The notes: generated by a model from the sequence alone, not told the origin. Numbered from the stretch's first letter, positions 25,195-34,599 are shown. The stretch is 39,303 bases of DNA from Shewanella hafniensis (GCF_019655335.1 NZ_BPFD01000045.1:1-39303); one strand, 5' to 3'. Numbers and translations are program-made.

Positions 25195-26321
25195 GGTTTT
25201 TCTCCGAGTAATTGCGCCCGCAAACTCGGACGGCTAGTGTCTTTCGATAACCAAATCGCTAAAAATGCCTCCGCAAAATCAGCATCCTGGATAATCTCGA
25301 GTGGTTGATGATTAAAGAAAAACTGACTCGTTTGCCCATCCACAACCTTAAAACTTAAATGGTCGCCCTGCTTCACATCGGGCCAAGTGGCGGTTAATAA
25401 ACTGAGCCAACGCTGGATATCCTTTTCGGCAAACTTTAGATGCTGCCATTGATCTTTTGTCGCTTCTAACAGATCTTCAGACTCTATATCTCGATAATAT
25501 TCAATATCTAGCAGCAGAGGATATTGCCCCTGTTGATAACGGCCAGTTACCGTCATCAGCCTCGCCTTATACAAACTAAACCACAGCCAATCCATTTCTG
25601 TGCGGCCCACTTCCTGAAAAGTCTGCGTCACATCTGCAGCATCATTCAGCTCGATAGTAATGTTTTCAAAGTTAGATGTTTTCGCCTCTAATGGTTTTAA
25701 AGGTGCAATCAACAAACCGAGCGCCAATAAACTTAAGCTGCTGAAATTAAAAACAGTAAAGGAGCGAGCCTTAGTGCTTCGATTAAATCCATAGGGATTA
25801 GCAAGTTGGATTAAAAATGGCAACAAGACTAGCCAAACAAAAAATAACACCACAGCAGAAATGACATTGCCGTAGGGCAAAGTCACCGCATTAAACTGCG
25901 CGCCCGCGACATAGCTTAACGTGCCAAATATTCCTCCGAGTAACGCCTGCAATATCAGCGGTAAGGGTCGCATAAACGCCAAGCTATGATTCAAACTCAA
26001 GCCAAAGTGCAGCCATAAACAGCCAAGCCACCATGGGAAGGCAGCAAACTCAAACAGGCCTAAAACCGACAGCACAGCGTCAATGCCAATCCCTAGGGCG
26101 GCAACCTTGAGCATTAATCGCAAATCCACTTGGCGATACTGGCGCTTACCCAACGAGGACAACAGGATAAAGTGACACAATAACAAAGGTATAGTTAGTA
26201 GCAGTGACAAGTTAAGCCAAAGCACACTCGACCACCACACAGCCTGAAAACTCAGAGCGTTATAGAGTATAAAACCCTGATGTTTAGGCAGATGCCGAGA
26301 GTTAGCTAACATTGACTTCAT
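25182..26321 (-). CDS. DUF2878 membrane protein fused to a chalcone-isomerase-like domain
   Basis: 379 residues in two parts. Residues about 25-175 hold five to six membrane helices with WWLGCLWLHFGLSLNHS, typical of DUF2878. Residues about 215-372 resemble the bacterial chalcone-isomerase-like family: LYKARLMTVTGRY, LDIEYYRDI, LTATWPDVKQGDHLSFKV and AFLAIWLSKDTSRPSLRAQLLG. Between them a hydrophobic stretch ending LEA (about 188-213) looks like the old signal peptide of the second protein. As I recall, these are separate neighbouring genes in related clusters, so this is probably a fusion. GAGG precedes the ATG. It starts 111 bases after the cfa-like gene. Confidence 0.8.
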   Translation of the reverse strand: MKSMLANSRHLPKHQGFILYNALSFQAVWWSSVLWLNLSLLLTIPLLLCHFILLSSLGKRQYRQVDLRLMLKVAALGIGIDAVLSVLGLFEFAAFPWWLGCLWLHFGLSLNHSLAFMRPLPLILQALLGGIFGTLSYVAGAQFNAVTLPYGNVISAVVLFFVWLVLLPFLIQLANPYGFNRSTKARSFTVFNFSSLSLLALGLLIAPLKPLEAKTSNFENITIELNDAADVTQTFQEVGRTEMDWLWFSLYKARLMTVTGRYQQGQYPLLLDIEYYRDIESEDLLEATKDQWQHLKFAEKDIQRWLSLLTATWPDVKQGDHLSFKVVDGQTSQFFFNHQPLEIIQDADFAEAFLAIWLSKDTSRPSLRAQLLGEKPCDC

Positions 26322-26432
26322 CTTTGCCTCACTTTTATCTTGCTACAACTACAGCGACAATTTCATTTAAACGGATACATCTAAACGAACTACTCTCAAC
26401 GGCTAATCTAACCGAGTAGCCGCAGGAACAGC

Positions 26433-27689
26433 CTAGCTAGGCTGACTATTGCCTAGAACGCGATAGTCCGGACGTACGGCAACTAAATGCACTGTGCTTG
26501 TGGTGCGTTCTAAAAATCCACCTTCACAATAACTTAGGTAGAATTTCCACATGCGGATAAAGTCTTCGCCATAACCTAAGGTTTGGATTTCACCCACGGC
26601 ATGATCAAAATTCTCATGCCAATGCCTCAGCGTTTTAGCGTAATCGAGCCCCATATCATTGAGCGACCAGACCACCATATCCGTCTGTTTGGCAATGTGA
26701 CCGACCATTTGACTGACAGAAGGTAAACAGCCACCGGGGAAAATATAGCGCTGAATAAAATCCACACTTTTGCGATAGCTGTCGTAACGTTGATCGGCAA
26801 TCGTTATCGCCTGTAGCAGCATGCGCCCATGGGGTTTTAACAGTGATTCCAGCTTTTTAAAGAAACCCGGTAAATATTCATGCCCTACCGCTTCAATCAT
26901 CTCGATAGAAACAACCCTGTCGTATTCCCCCGTCAGATTGCGATAATCCTCGGTCAACAGTGTCACTTTATCGCTCAGTCCTTCGCGTTCAACGCGCGCT
27001 TTGGCATAGGCGTATTGCGCATCAGAAATCGTCGTCGTTGTCACGTGCACGCCATAATGCTTGGCCGCATAAATAGCCAGTGCCCCCCAGCCAGTACCAA
27101 TCTCAAGCAAGGTTTGACCTGGCTGTAAATCGAGTCGTTCGCAGATAGTCATCAACTTAAACAACTGCGCTTCCTGCAAGCTGGCTTCCTCATGGGGATA
27201 AAGCGCACTCGAGTACAACATTTCACGGTCGAGAAACTGCTCGTACATGGCATTTCCCAAATCGTAATGGGCGAGAATATTGCGCTTCGAGCCCTCTTGA
27301 GAATTGCGATTCAGCACATGCTTAACACGGTTTATCGTGCCCGTTAACCAAGAAAACTTAGCTTCAATCCTATCGAGTAAGGCTAAATTACGGGCAAACA
27401 GTTGCACCACTTTAGTGAGATCAGGACTCGTCCAATGGCCTTGAATATAAGCTTCACCGGCACCAATGGAGCCTGAAAGCATGATTTGACGATAAAAACT
27501 GGGGTGTTTAACCACAAGCGTGGCATGTAAATCGGTATGACTTTCACCAAAACGATAGCTCTTATCGCCCTCAACTAAGGTCAAGCAGCCGTGGGGCAGA
27601 CTTTCCAACGCCTTAAGCAAGACTTTACGCGCAATACTGTCGGGTAGTTTTCCTGTGGCGACTGAGGTTTGCGAAGCCGTATTTTCCAT
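26433..27689 (-). CDS. cfa: Cyclopropane-fatty-acyl-phospholipid synthase family methyltransferase
   Basis: 418 residues from the ATG at 27689, preceded by GGAGA and two bases after the DUF1365 stop. SAM motif I is LLEIGTGWGALAIYAAKHYG near residue 190. Other CFA blocks are LAHYDLGNAMYEQFLD, MLYSSALY, the IEMIEAVGHEYLPGFF region near 265, and FIQRYIFPGG. It methylates double bonds of membrane phospholipid acyl chains. In this gene context a product other than cyclopropane acids is possible; the homologous Rhodobacter region is linked to furan fatty acids (recalled, not checked). Confidence 0.9.
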   Translation of the reverse strand: MENTASQTSVATGKLPDSIARKVLLKALESLPHGCLTLVEGDKSYRFGESHTDLHATLVVKHPSFYRQIMLSGSIGAGEAYIQGHWTSPDLTKVVQLFARNLALLDRIEAKFSWLTGTINRVKHVLNRNSQEGSKRNILAHYDLGNAMYEQFLDREMLYSSALYPHEEASLQEAQLFKLMTICERLDLQPGQTLLEIGTGWGALAIYAAKHYGVHVTTTTISDAQYAYAKARVEREGLSDKVTLLTEDYRNLTGEYDRVVSIEMIEAVGHEYLPGFFKKLESLLKPHGRMLLQAITIADQRYDSYRKSVDFIQRYIFPGGCLPSVSQMVGHIAKQTDMVVWSLNDMGLDYAKTLRHWHENFDHAVGEIQTLGYGEDFIRMWKFYLSYCEGGFLERTTSTVHLVAVRPDYRVLGNSQPS

Positions 27690-27690
27690 A

Positions 27691-28515
27691 TTATTTCTCC
27701 ATCTGAGCTGGATGCGGCACAAAGGGCACACGTTTGAAGAAGAGTTTCAGCGCTTGCCAATAAATCCCGAAGAAGATCTTGAGAGTCATAAAAGGAAAGC
27801 GAAACAACAGCGTCCGTAAATTGGCCGCCGTGATCGGTTGGCGTTTCATCACAAGATTGGCATTAAACAATTTTTTGCCATTTTCCTGCATCGACTTGTT
27901 TTCAATACCAATATTCAAGACCTCACCCGGCGCAGACACATGCCAGAGATAACGCATATCGAGAGTCATAAAGGGAGACACGTGAAACACTTTGTCAGAA
28001 GGTTTGGGCGCAGCTACATCCACTAAATAGCAATGGCGTTGATCCCAAGGCGTGTTACTCACTTCGGCCAACATGTATAAAGGCGTTTGATCTTGATAAC
28101 AAAAATAGAAATTTACTGGGCTGAAATACACACCAAAATGACGGATCTGACCCACAAACAGAACTCGGTCGCACAGCTTATCAGCACCTAACTCGGCCAC
28201 TTGAGCCAATACTCGATTCTTAAGCGCCGCGGCGCTTGGATCGGCTACGGCAACTTCGCTGTTATCATTGGATTTAGTCGTAAAAGACGTTAAATAATCT
28301 TTAGGATTAAATCTCAGTAAAGCGCGGCGCTGGCTGGCAAAAATTCGCCCCATGGCACTGATCCTATCGACTTCATCTAAGTCAATCGCCAGCAGCGCCA
28401 TGGCATAACTAAAGCTGTGTTTAATCGGCGTAAAACGGCTGTGGGATACAGTGCCGTAATAAATACCGCTATTGAGTTCTGCCATATTTAAGCTTGTCAC
28501 ATTTACATCGGTCAT
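27691..28515 (-). CDS. DUF1365 family protein
   Basis: 274 residues if started at the ATG at 28515, which overlaps the stop of the FAD gene (ATGA). A later in-frame ATG near residue 11 (MAELNSG) begins the conserved part. DUF1365 motifs: [20 protein letters not shown], then [35 protein letters not shown] and the C-terminal [20 protein letters not shown]. Function unproven; it nearly always sits with the FAD oxidoreductase and cfa-like genes, so a step in acyl-chain modification is the best guess. Confidence 0.88.
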   Translation of the reverse strand: MTDVNVTSLNMAELNSGIYYGTVSHSRFTPIKHSFSYAMALLAIDLDEVDRISAMGRIFASQRRALLRFNPKDYLTSFTTKSNDNSEVAVADPSAAALKNRVLAQVAELGADKLCDRVLFVGQIRHFGVYFSPVNFYFCYQDQTPLYMLAEVSNTPWDQRHCYLVDVAAPKPSDKVFHVSPFMTLDMRYLWHVSAPGEVLNIGIENKSMQENGKKLFNANLVMKRQPITAANLRTLLFRFPFMTLKIFFGIYWQALKLFFKRVPFVPHPAQMEK

Positions 28516-29762
28516 AGGCTGACACCAAAATGGGCGCACACATCCAGCGCACTGCGAACGCCATCTTCATGGAAACCATTGTGCCAATAAGCTCCAGCAA
28601 AATGGGTATGATTTTGCCCGGATATTTCCTCACGGCGACCCTGGGCCTTAAGGCTAGCTTCGTTAAACACTGGGTGGGCATAATTGAAGCGGCGTATGAC
28701 TTTCGCCTCATCAATCAACTCAGACTGATTTAAAGTGACACAAAATGTCGGCGCGGAGGCTGGCAACTGCTGCAGTATGTTCATATTGTAAGTCACTGAC
28801 GCTGGACGTTTTAGATTGCCGTCAAGCCGATAGTTCCAACTCGCCCAGGCCACTTTTCGCTTCGGTAATATGCTGGTATCCGTGTGCAGCACTACATCGT
28901 TATTCTGGTAGCTAAGGTCGCCTAAAATGGCACGTTCTGTTGGCGTGGGGTCGTTTAACATCCGCAGTGCTTGATCGCTATGGCAGGCTAAAATCACCTC
29001 ATCAAATTCCAACCATTCACCGTGGACTTGTAACTTCACCCCATTACCATGGCGTTCAATACCTGTCACGGGTGAGTTAAGGCGGATATTGTCTTTAAAG
29101 GGCGCAATAAGATCGGGAATATAACTGCGGGAGCCACCCTTTAGCACATACCACTGGGGCCTATCACTGACATTCAATAACCCATGGTGCTGGAAGAAAC
29201 GAATAAAAAACTTCAACGAAAACGCACGCATATCTTCTATGCTCGAAGACCAAATCGCCGCGCCCATGGGCAAAATGTAGTGCTCGGCAAAAAATGGTGA
29301 GAAGTGTTCATTGTCTAAATAATCACCTAAGTTACCTTCGGGATAAATATCCTGTTGATAGAGTGCCTTACAGCCTTTATTGAAGCGCAAAATTTCTTTT
29401 AAAAAGGCCCAAAAGCGTGGATTCAGGAGGTTACGCTTTTGGGCAAACAAACTGCCTAAATTGTGGCCGTTGTATTCAAGCCCAGTCAGCGCATTGTGCA
29501 CGCTAAAACTCATCTCAGTCGGTAATATGGTGACATTAAGGCGAGCTAATAAACGTTCAAATCGTGGATAGGTTCTGTCATTAAACACGATAAAACCTGT
29601 GTCTATGGCGTAGGTTTGGCCTTGGTGCTCCACATCGACTGTCGCCGTGTGGCCGCCGATGTAGTCATTGGCCTCAAACACTGTAACCCTGTGCGACTCA
29701 CTTAATAGATGGCCGCAGGTTAAGCCTGAAATGCCGGTGCCGACGATGGCGATATTTTTCAT
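28512..29762 (-). CDS. FAD-dependent amine-oxidase-like oxidoreductase
   Basis: 416 residues. The dinucleotide-binding motif is [15 protein letters not shown], with [15 protein letters not shown] next to it. The rest follows the COG2907 group (predicted NAD/FAD-binding protein related to amine oxidases and phytoene desaturases): [28 protein letters not shown] and [19 protein letters not shown] at the end. Start and stop overlap both neighbours by 4 bases (ATGA), so translation is coupled. Likely acts on membrane fatty acyl chains as a desaturase or oxidase; inference from the cluster. Confidence 0.88.
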   Translation of the reverse strand: MKNIAIVGTGISGLTCGHLLSESHRVTVFEANDYIGGHTATVDVEHQGQTYAIDTGFIVFNDRTYPRFERLLARLNVTILPTEMSFSVHNALTGLEYNGHNLGSLFAQKRNLLNPRFWAFLKEILRFNKGCKALYQQDIYPEGNLGDYLDNEHFSPFFAEHYILPMGAAIWSSSIEDMRAFSLKFFIRFFQHHGLLNVSDRPQWYVLKGGSRSYIPDLIAPFKDNIRLNSPVTGIERHGNGVKLQVHGEWLEFDEVILACHSDQALRMLNDPTPTERAILGDLSYQNNDVVLHTDTSILPKRKVAWASWNYRLDGNLKRPASVTYNMNILQQLPASAPTFCVTLNQSELIDEAKVIRRFNYAHPVFNEASLKAQGRREEISGQNHTHFAGAYWHNGFHEDGVRSALDVCAHFGVSL

Positions 29763-30559
29763 AAACTCTTGTCCTTAAGCGGCTTGGCTTGAGTATCGTT
29801 TGCAATCATTTTTTGCCAGACAAAGGCAGGTAAAAACGACATCAATTTCAATAGATAAGTAAAGCGTCGCGGAAAATGGATCTCACGCTTGCCACCTTTA
29901 AGCCCATTGCGGATTGCCTTAGAAGCGGTTTGCACACTCACTTGCATTGGCATAGAAAAATCATTTTTTGCCGTCAGTGGCGTCGCCACAAAGCCAGGGC
30001 AAATCAAGCTCACACCTATGTCGTTCTTGGCAAGGTCGAGCGCGAGACTCGAAGCGAGATACTGCACGCCAGCTTTAGAGGCGCCGTAGGCTTGCGCACG
30101 AGGGAAAGGTAAATAAATAGCGCTGGAACTCATTAAACCAATACGCGAACCCCTTGGCATTAAAGGTAAAAATGCGCCGAGGCAATATCCCATCGCAATT
30201 AAATTGGTATGGACGACGCGCTCGAATAACACATCATCAAAAGCCTTAGCATCGTCTATGTACTCACAACTGCCCGCGTTCAAAATCACTAAATCGAGCT
30301 GACAATCGGTTTTCGCCAATAGATCAGCTAAATCGTTGCCAGCTTGTTGAACTTGGTTGCGCTTAGCTATATCGAAAATAAACAAGGTGGCGCCAACGAG
30401 TTCATTTAGGGCTAACGCCTCTAATCTTTCTTGCGATCGGCCACAGGCAATGACATGCCAACCTAAGGCTAAATAATCCTGAGCCAGTCGCAGCCCAATG
30501 CCTGAGCTTGCACCTGTAATCAGCACGGTATTTATTTTCATCGGCTTAACAGCGCTCAT
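29759..30559 (-). CDS. Short-chain dehydrogenase/reductase
   Basis: 266 residues. Nucleotide-binding TGASSGIG at residues 15-22, NAG in LVILNAGSCEYI, catalytic Ser in LMSSSAIY and the YxxxK pair in AYGASKAGVQYL (about 161-165). The C-terminal tail has a hydrophobic FTYLLKLMSFLPAFVW segment that could lie on the membrane. The ATG overlaps the NTF2-like stop (TAATG) and the stop overlaps the FAD gene. Substrate unknown. Confidence 0.92.
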   Translation of the reverse strand: MSAVKPMKINTVLITGASSGIGLRLAQDYLALGWHVIACGRSQERLEALALNELVGATLFIFDIAKRNQVQQAGNDLADLLAKTDCQLDLVILNAGSCEYIDDAKAFDDVLFERVVHTNLIAMGYCLGAFLPLMPRGSRIGLMSSSAIYLPFPRAQAYGASKAGVQYLASSLALDLAKNDIGVSLICPGFVATPLTAKNDFSMPMQVSVQTASKAIRNGLKGGKREIHFPRRFTYLLKLMSFLPAFVWQKMIANDTQAKPLKDKSL

Positions 30560-31005
30560 TATTTTGCCGCCCTGTCTTTAAGCAAACGGATAAGCCCGCC
30601 CATGCAAGGCAAATGCTCGTACAACATTTGCCCTAAGTCGAAGTAATCCCTGTGAAAATAAATCTTGTCGTCGAACTTAAGTTGGCTCATGCCGTCAACA
30701 CGGATAAGTTCGCCTTTATTCAACTTAGGGTGGCAATACTCCATCTGCCAAAACAGAGCGGCTTGATTTGCATCCTGCTGCACTTCTTTGATCTCAAACT
30801 GAATATGCTTAACATTCTTGTATAACTTCGCGAAGTACTGAGTTAACGACGCTAGCCCTGTGATTTGGTGCATAGGATCGGTAAAGCTAATACTGTCGTC
30901 GTAAACTTGCCCCAACAAATGCAAGTTATCTTTATTCAAGGCTTGATAAAGCTGAATAAAATCATCAACAAGCGTATTAGTCTCAGTCGTCGCTTGGTTT
31001 GTCAT
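30559..31005 (-). CDS. NTF2-like (SnoaL-type) protein
   Basis: 148 residues with the cone-shaped NTF2-like fold: FIQLYQALNKDNLHLLGQVYDDSISFTDP at the start, then HIQFEIKEVQQDANQAALFWQME and DGMSQLKFDDKIYFHRDYFD. Such proteins bind or isomerise small hydrophobic molecules. It is 23 bases downstream of the photolyase gene and coupled to the SDR gene. No catalytic function can be assigned. Confidence 0.88.
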   Translation of the reverse strand: MTNQATTETNTLVDDFIQLYQALNKDNLHLLGQVYDDSISFTDPMHQITGLASLTQYFAKLYKNVKHIQFEIKEVQQDANQAALFWQMEYCHPKLNKGELIRVDGMSQLKFDDKIYFHRDYFDLGQMLYEHLPCMGGLIRLLKDRAAK

Positions 31006-31028
31006 CTGGTTATTGCTCCTGATCCTAT

Positions 31029-32531
31029 TTATTGGGCCGCGGCCTTTTTCAATACGCCTAATACGGTTAATGCCCTTGCTCTTGCTGCACTATGCTCGAC
31101 AATCGCACTTGGATAAGCCGTTTGAGTGTTAAATAACGGCTGTTCAAACAAGGACGGTGTCTGCGCTGTACTGGGTTGATGCAATTTCTTAATTCCCCAA
31201 GATGCGAGCTCTGGTAAGTACTTACGGATGAAGCTGCCATCTGGATCAAACTTTTCACTCTGGCTTATAGGATTAAAAATACGGAAATAAGGCTGAGCAT
31301 CGCAGCCACAACCGGCGGACCATTGCCAGCCGCCATTATTCGCGGCTAAATCACCATCGATGAGCTTTTGGCGGAAATAACGCTCGCCCCAACGCCAGTC
31401 AATCAGCAGATGTTTAGTCAGGAAACTCGCCACCACCATACGCAAACGGTTGTGCATCCAACCCGTTTGATTGAGTTGGCGCATAGCCGCATCCACAATC
31501 GGATAGCCAGTACGACCTTCACACCAAGCGGCAAACTCCTGCGGATTATTGCGCCACTGCACATGGTCGGCTTGTCGATTGAAATTATGATTCTTAGATA
31601 AGTCAGGAAACGCCACCAGCAAATGTCGATAGAACTCACGCCAGGTAAGCTCATTTAACCAAGTGCGAGCAGGGCTAGTATCGTCGACAATCACCTCGGG
31701 GAAGTGATGCAGCAACGCGGCAACGCATTGTCTTGGGCTAATCACGCCAATGGCCAGATAAGGTGAAATTGTGCTAGTACCATCAATGGCGGGGAAATCC
31801 CTATCTTGCTTATAATCCTGCACTTTTTGTTGGATAAATGCAGAAAGCAAACGCTTTGCCTGCCCTTCTCCCGCAGCCCAAAGTTCACTCGACACTTTAG
31901 TGACATGGTTAAATAAAAGCGGCTTTGGCTCGGCCAACACAGGTCCAAGTGGCGCCGGAACAGGAAGCGGCAAAATAGCATGGCGGGCGGCAATTTCTCG
32001 CCACTTACGGCTAAAAGGAGTGAAAACCTTGTACATGTCGCCAGATAAATTCAGCACTGTGCCCGGCTTTAGCAAACAATGCTCATCGGTTAGCACCAGA
32101 GGAATCCCCGCCTGAATACAGGCTTGGTCGCGCTGTTGCTCGTTAATCTCAGGCTCACTGCCGGCAAACACGCGGCCAATCCCCTGTTGCTGGCAGTAAT
32201 CACTGATAAACGCTGGCACATCGGCAAAGGTATCTAACTGAATTAATTCGAATGCAATCCCCAAACTCGCCAGCCCTTGGGCAAGTAAATTAATGTGACG
32301 TTCGATAAAATCTAACTGAATGGGCGCCACATCATGGCGTTGCCACTGGGTTGGCGTAGCGATATAAATCGCCTTAAGTGCCACGCCATTCGCCCGCGCC
32401 CAATCGCAAGCTGCGGTTAATGCCTGATTATCGGCAAGGCGTAAATCTTGGCGAAACCACATCAGTGCATTATTGCCCTGCACTTCTATTCGCATTGAAT
32501 CTACTGGCATTGAATCGTTAACTGATGTCAT
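31029..32531 (-). CDS. phrB: Deoxyribodipyrimidine photolyase
   Basis: 500 residues from the ATG at 32531, with GGAGAAAAC upstream; the frame is open to 32621 but that would run far into the MerR gene. The antenna domain starts NALMWFRQDLRLADNQAL. The FAD domain has LNELTWREFYRHLL, GRTGYPIVDAAMRQLNQTGWMHNRLRM, LTKHLLIDWRWGERYF and NNGGWQWSAGCGCDAQPYFRIFNP, the class I CPD photolyase signature. It repairs UV pyrimidine dimers with light. It overlaps the MerR gene by 14 bases. Confidence 0.95.
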   Translation of the reverse strand: MTSVNDSMPVDSMRIEVQGNNALMWFRQDLRLADNQALTAACDWARANGVALKAIYIATPTQWQRHDVAPIQLDFIERHINLLAQGLASLGIAFELIQLDTFADVPAFISDYCQQQGIGRVFAGSEPEINEQQRDQACIQAGIPLVLTDEHCLLKPGTVLNLSGDMYKVFTPFSRKWREIAARHAILPLPVPAPLGPVLAEPKPLLFNHVTKVSSELWAAGEGQAKRLLSAFIQQKVQDYKQDRDFPAIDGTSTISPYLAIGVISPRQCVAALLHHFPEVIVDDTSPARTWLNELTWREFYRHLLVAFPDLSKNHNFNRQADHVQWRNNPQEFAAWCEGRTGYPIVDAAMRQLNQTGWMHNRLRMVVASFLTKHLLIDWRWGERYFRQKLIDGDLAANNGGWQWSAGCGCDAQPYFRIFNPISQSEKFDPDGSFIRKYLPELASWGIKKLHQPSTAQTPSLFEQPLFNTQTAYPSAIVEHSAARARALTVLGVLKKAAAQ

Positions 32532-33528
32532 TGTTTTCTCCACTCTTGCCCTGCTCGCTTTTCCCTTTGCCTTTGTGACTTCTGTTAGTCTTCCCCACTG
32601 CTCTAGACGGCATTTGTCCAATCAAGTCAGTCATCGAAGGCGCCCAGAAAGCCGATAAGGAAGTCAAGGTCGGCGCAAAGGGGCCAACAAATCGACAGGG
32701 GAAACTCATTTGTGCCAATACTGTGAGCATTTCAGCCTGCTCAGAACCCGAATGATTTGGATCAGGCATAAGCAAAAGCGCATCGACGTTAAGCCTGCCC
32801 TGCAGTAGCGGTAAACTGCCTATGGCCTGCTCTCCTAGGTCGATTACCGATACTCGAAGCGACGCTAACTCGAGCGATAGCAGCAAAGAAAACAAGCTTT
32901 TAGTACGGGCAGAATTAGGCGGCGTGGCCGCGCCGCGTGATAACTGCACCACAGCCATTCGCGCCGCAATGGCTTGCCCACCAAAGACATAGCGCCCGCC
33001 CACGCGGCTGAGTAATTCGCTTTTTAACCAAGCGACAATCAATTCGGCATCGAGCCGCTCATCAACTAAGTCATCGAGTTGATTGAGCCAAGGTTGCAGT
33101 AACTTTTCTTTTACTAATTGAAAAGGATATAAGCCGAATGCATCGTCTAATATCTGCTGCAACTTATGCTGATTGAAGTCGAATACTGCCGTATTCAAGG
33201 CTGTTATTTGCTCGTCCCACAGATCGACAACTTGGGATTCAATCATTTCACTTGATAATTTGGCAGTACTCATCAACAAAGGTTTAACCTTGCTGATCGC
33301 AACACCTTTAGCTAACCATGCATTAATCTCATGGATTTCTTGGATATTTTCGCTCGTATATAATCTGTGTCCCTTAGGCGTACGCGCAGGGATCACTAAA
33401 CCAAAACGGCGCTGCCATGCCCTTAAGGTCACGGCATTTACGCCCGTGAGTAGCGAGACTTCACCTATGGGGAGTAACACGCCATCATCGGGTTCATCGT
33501 TGGTCATAGACTGGGTATCTTGTTTCAT
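32518..33528 (-). CDS. MerR family regulator with a degenerate B12-binding-like C-terminus (LitR/BluR-like)
   Basis: 336 residues (or 329 from the ATG at 33507). The MerR helix-turn-helix at about 19-85 has IGEVSLLTGVNAVTLRAWQRRFG and RTPKGHRLYT. The rest lines up in layout with light-sensing CarH/LitR proteins, but the ExH type cobalamin motif is missing: the matching place near residues 203-210 reads PPNSARTK. E. coli BluR has likewise lost B12. A photoreceptor partner or another signal would then be needed. It probably regulates the photolyase cluster in which it lies. Confidence 0.85.
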   Translation of the reverse strand: MKQDTQSMTNDEPDDGVLLPIGEVSLLTGVNAVTLRAWQRRFGLVIPARTPKGHRLYTSENIQEIHEINAWLAKGVAISKVKPLLMSTAKLSSEMIESQVVDLWDEQITALNTAVFDFNQHKLQQILDDAFGLYPFQLVKEKLLQPWLNQLDDLVDERLDAELIVAWLKSELLSRVGGRYVFGGQAIAARMAVVQLSRGAATPPNSARTKSLFSLLLSLELASLRVSVIDLGEQAIGSLPLLQGRLNVDALLLMPDPNHSGSEQAEMLTVLAQMSFPCRFVGPFAPTLTSLSAFWAPSMTDLIGQMPSRAVGKTNRSHKGKGKSEQGKSGENNDIS

Positions 33529-33587
33529 ATATCAGTAATAACTCACTCAATTCAAAGCTAAAACTTCGCAGTACGACAAAGCCAATG

Positions 33588-34541
33588 CTAATAGGCATAG
33601 CGCAGCTTCAACGCCTCTGGATGAGGATTTAGATACACTTGCTCTTCAATGTAAGGCGTTGGGAATTCCCGCAGATAATGGTTGATAAGCGTGATAGGCA
33701 CTAACAGAGGCAATAGACCTTGGCGATATTTCATAATTGCTTCAGACAGTTCTGTCTTTTGCTCTTTGCTCAAATGCTTTTTAAAGTAGCCCTGAATATG
33801 CTGCAGCGTACTGGTATGATTTTTACGGGTCGCATTGATTTTCAGCGCCGTCATAAAGCCTTCAAAGTAACGGGTTGCGCTTTGTTCAAGATCCTCAATA
33901 TTGGCCACTATCGGCCCAAGCTCGCGATACCATGTAGGGCTATGCGCCATTAACAGGTATTTATAGCGGGAATGAAACTTGACTAACTTATGCTTAGTCA
34001 GCCCTTCATGCTTCATCAGGTGCCAATCGTGGTAAGCATAAACGCGGGTGAAAAAGTTCTCCCGCAGCACCATGTCATGCAAGCGGCCTTCTTCTTCCAC
34101 GGGCAATAATGGATATCGCTCCATCAACTTGCGGGCGAACACACCAATCCCCGACTTAGAGCCATTGTTAGTGCCAATTTTGTATTCTGTTACCCGCTCC
34201 ATGCCGCAGGTTGGCGACTTAGCGCAAAGCAAATATCCGCCAAGGAAATCAAGCTCTTCAACCTTGTTTTCGCTGTATTCATTGAGCTTATCGGTCACAT
34301 CTAAGCTACCGTCACCGCTCTGCACTAAGATGGTTTCACCATCACGAACTAGACGAATACTTTTACGGGGCGCACCTAGGCCAATCGCCATTTCCGGACA
34401 GATAGGCACATAATCAAAAAATTGCTTAATTTCTTGATTACAATAGGTAGAATTTTTATGTCCGCCATCAAAACGAACCTTCTCCCCTAATAAGCAAGCA
34501 CTGATCCCAATCTGAATTCGCTGCGGGTTAAACTTGTACAT
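33588..34541 (-). CDS. YbgA-like protein: DUF523 (TudS-like) plus DUF1722 domains
   Basis: 317 residues. The N-terminal DUF523 (about 10-150) has SACLLGEKVRFDGGHK, FVP-type CPEMAIGLGAPRKSI, and SPTCGMERV, giving three conserved Cys that in the TudS branch bind a 4Fe-4S cluster. The C-terminal DUF1722 (about 190-310) is the YbgA domain, with HSPTWYRELG near its start. In E. coli ybgA lies directly before the photolyase gene phr, so the link to light or DNA repair is old. First gene of the cluster, behind an ECF-like promoter. Confidence 0.9.
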   Translation of the reverse strand: MYKFNPQRIQIGISACLLGEKVRFDGGHKNSTYCNQEIKQFFDYVPICPEMAIGLGAPRKSIRLVRDGETILVQSGDGSLDVTDKLNEYSENKVEELDFLGGYLLCAKSPTCGMERVTEYKIGTNNGSKSGIGVFARKLMERYPLLPVEEEGRLHDMVLRENFFTRVYAYHDWHLMKHEGLTKHKLVKFHSRYKYLLMAHSPTWYRELGPIVANIEDLEQSATRYFEGFMTALKINATRKNHTSTLQHIQGYFKKHLSKEQKTELSEAIMKYRQGLLPLLVPITLINHYLREFPTPYIEEQVYLNPHPEALKLRYAY

Positions 34542-34569
34542 AAGTCGACTCCTTGTATCACTATGCGTT

Positions 34570-34599
34570 TAATTACGGACCATAGTTGTACAAGGATCA
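34570..34599 (-). promoter_or_regulatory. ECF-type promoter of the photolyase/lipid cluster
   Basis: On the minus strand TGATCC (34599-34594), exactly 18 bases, TAATTA (34575-34570), 29 bases before the ATG of the first gene. Same hexamers and spacing as at 4443-4472 before the glutathione peroxidase gene. Confidence 0.65.
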
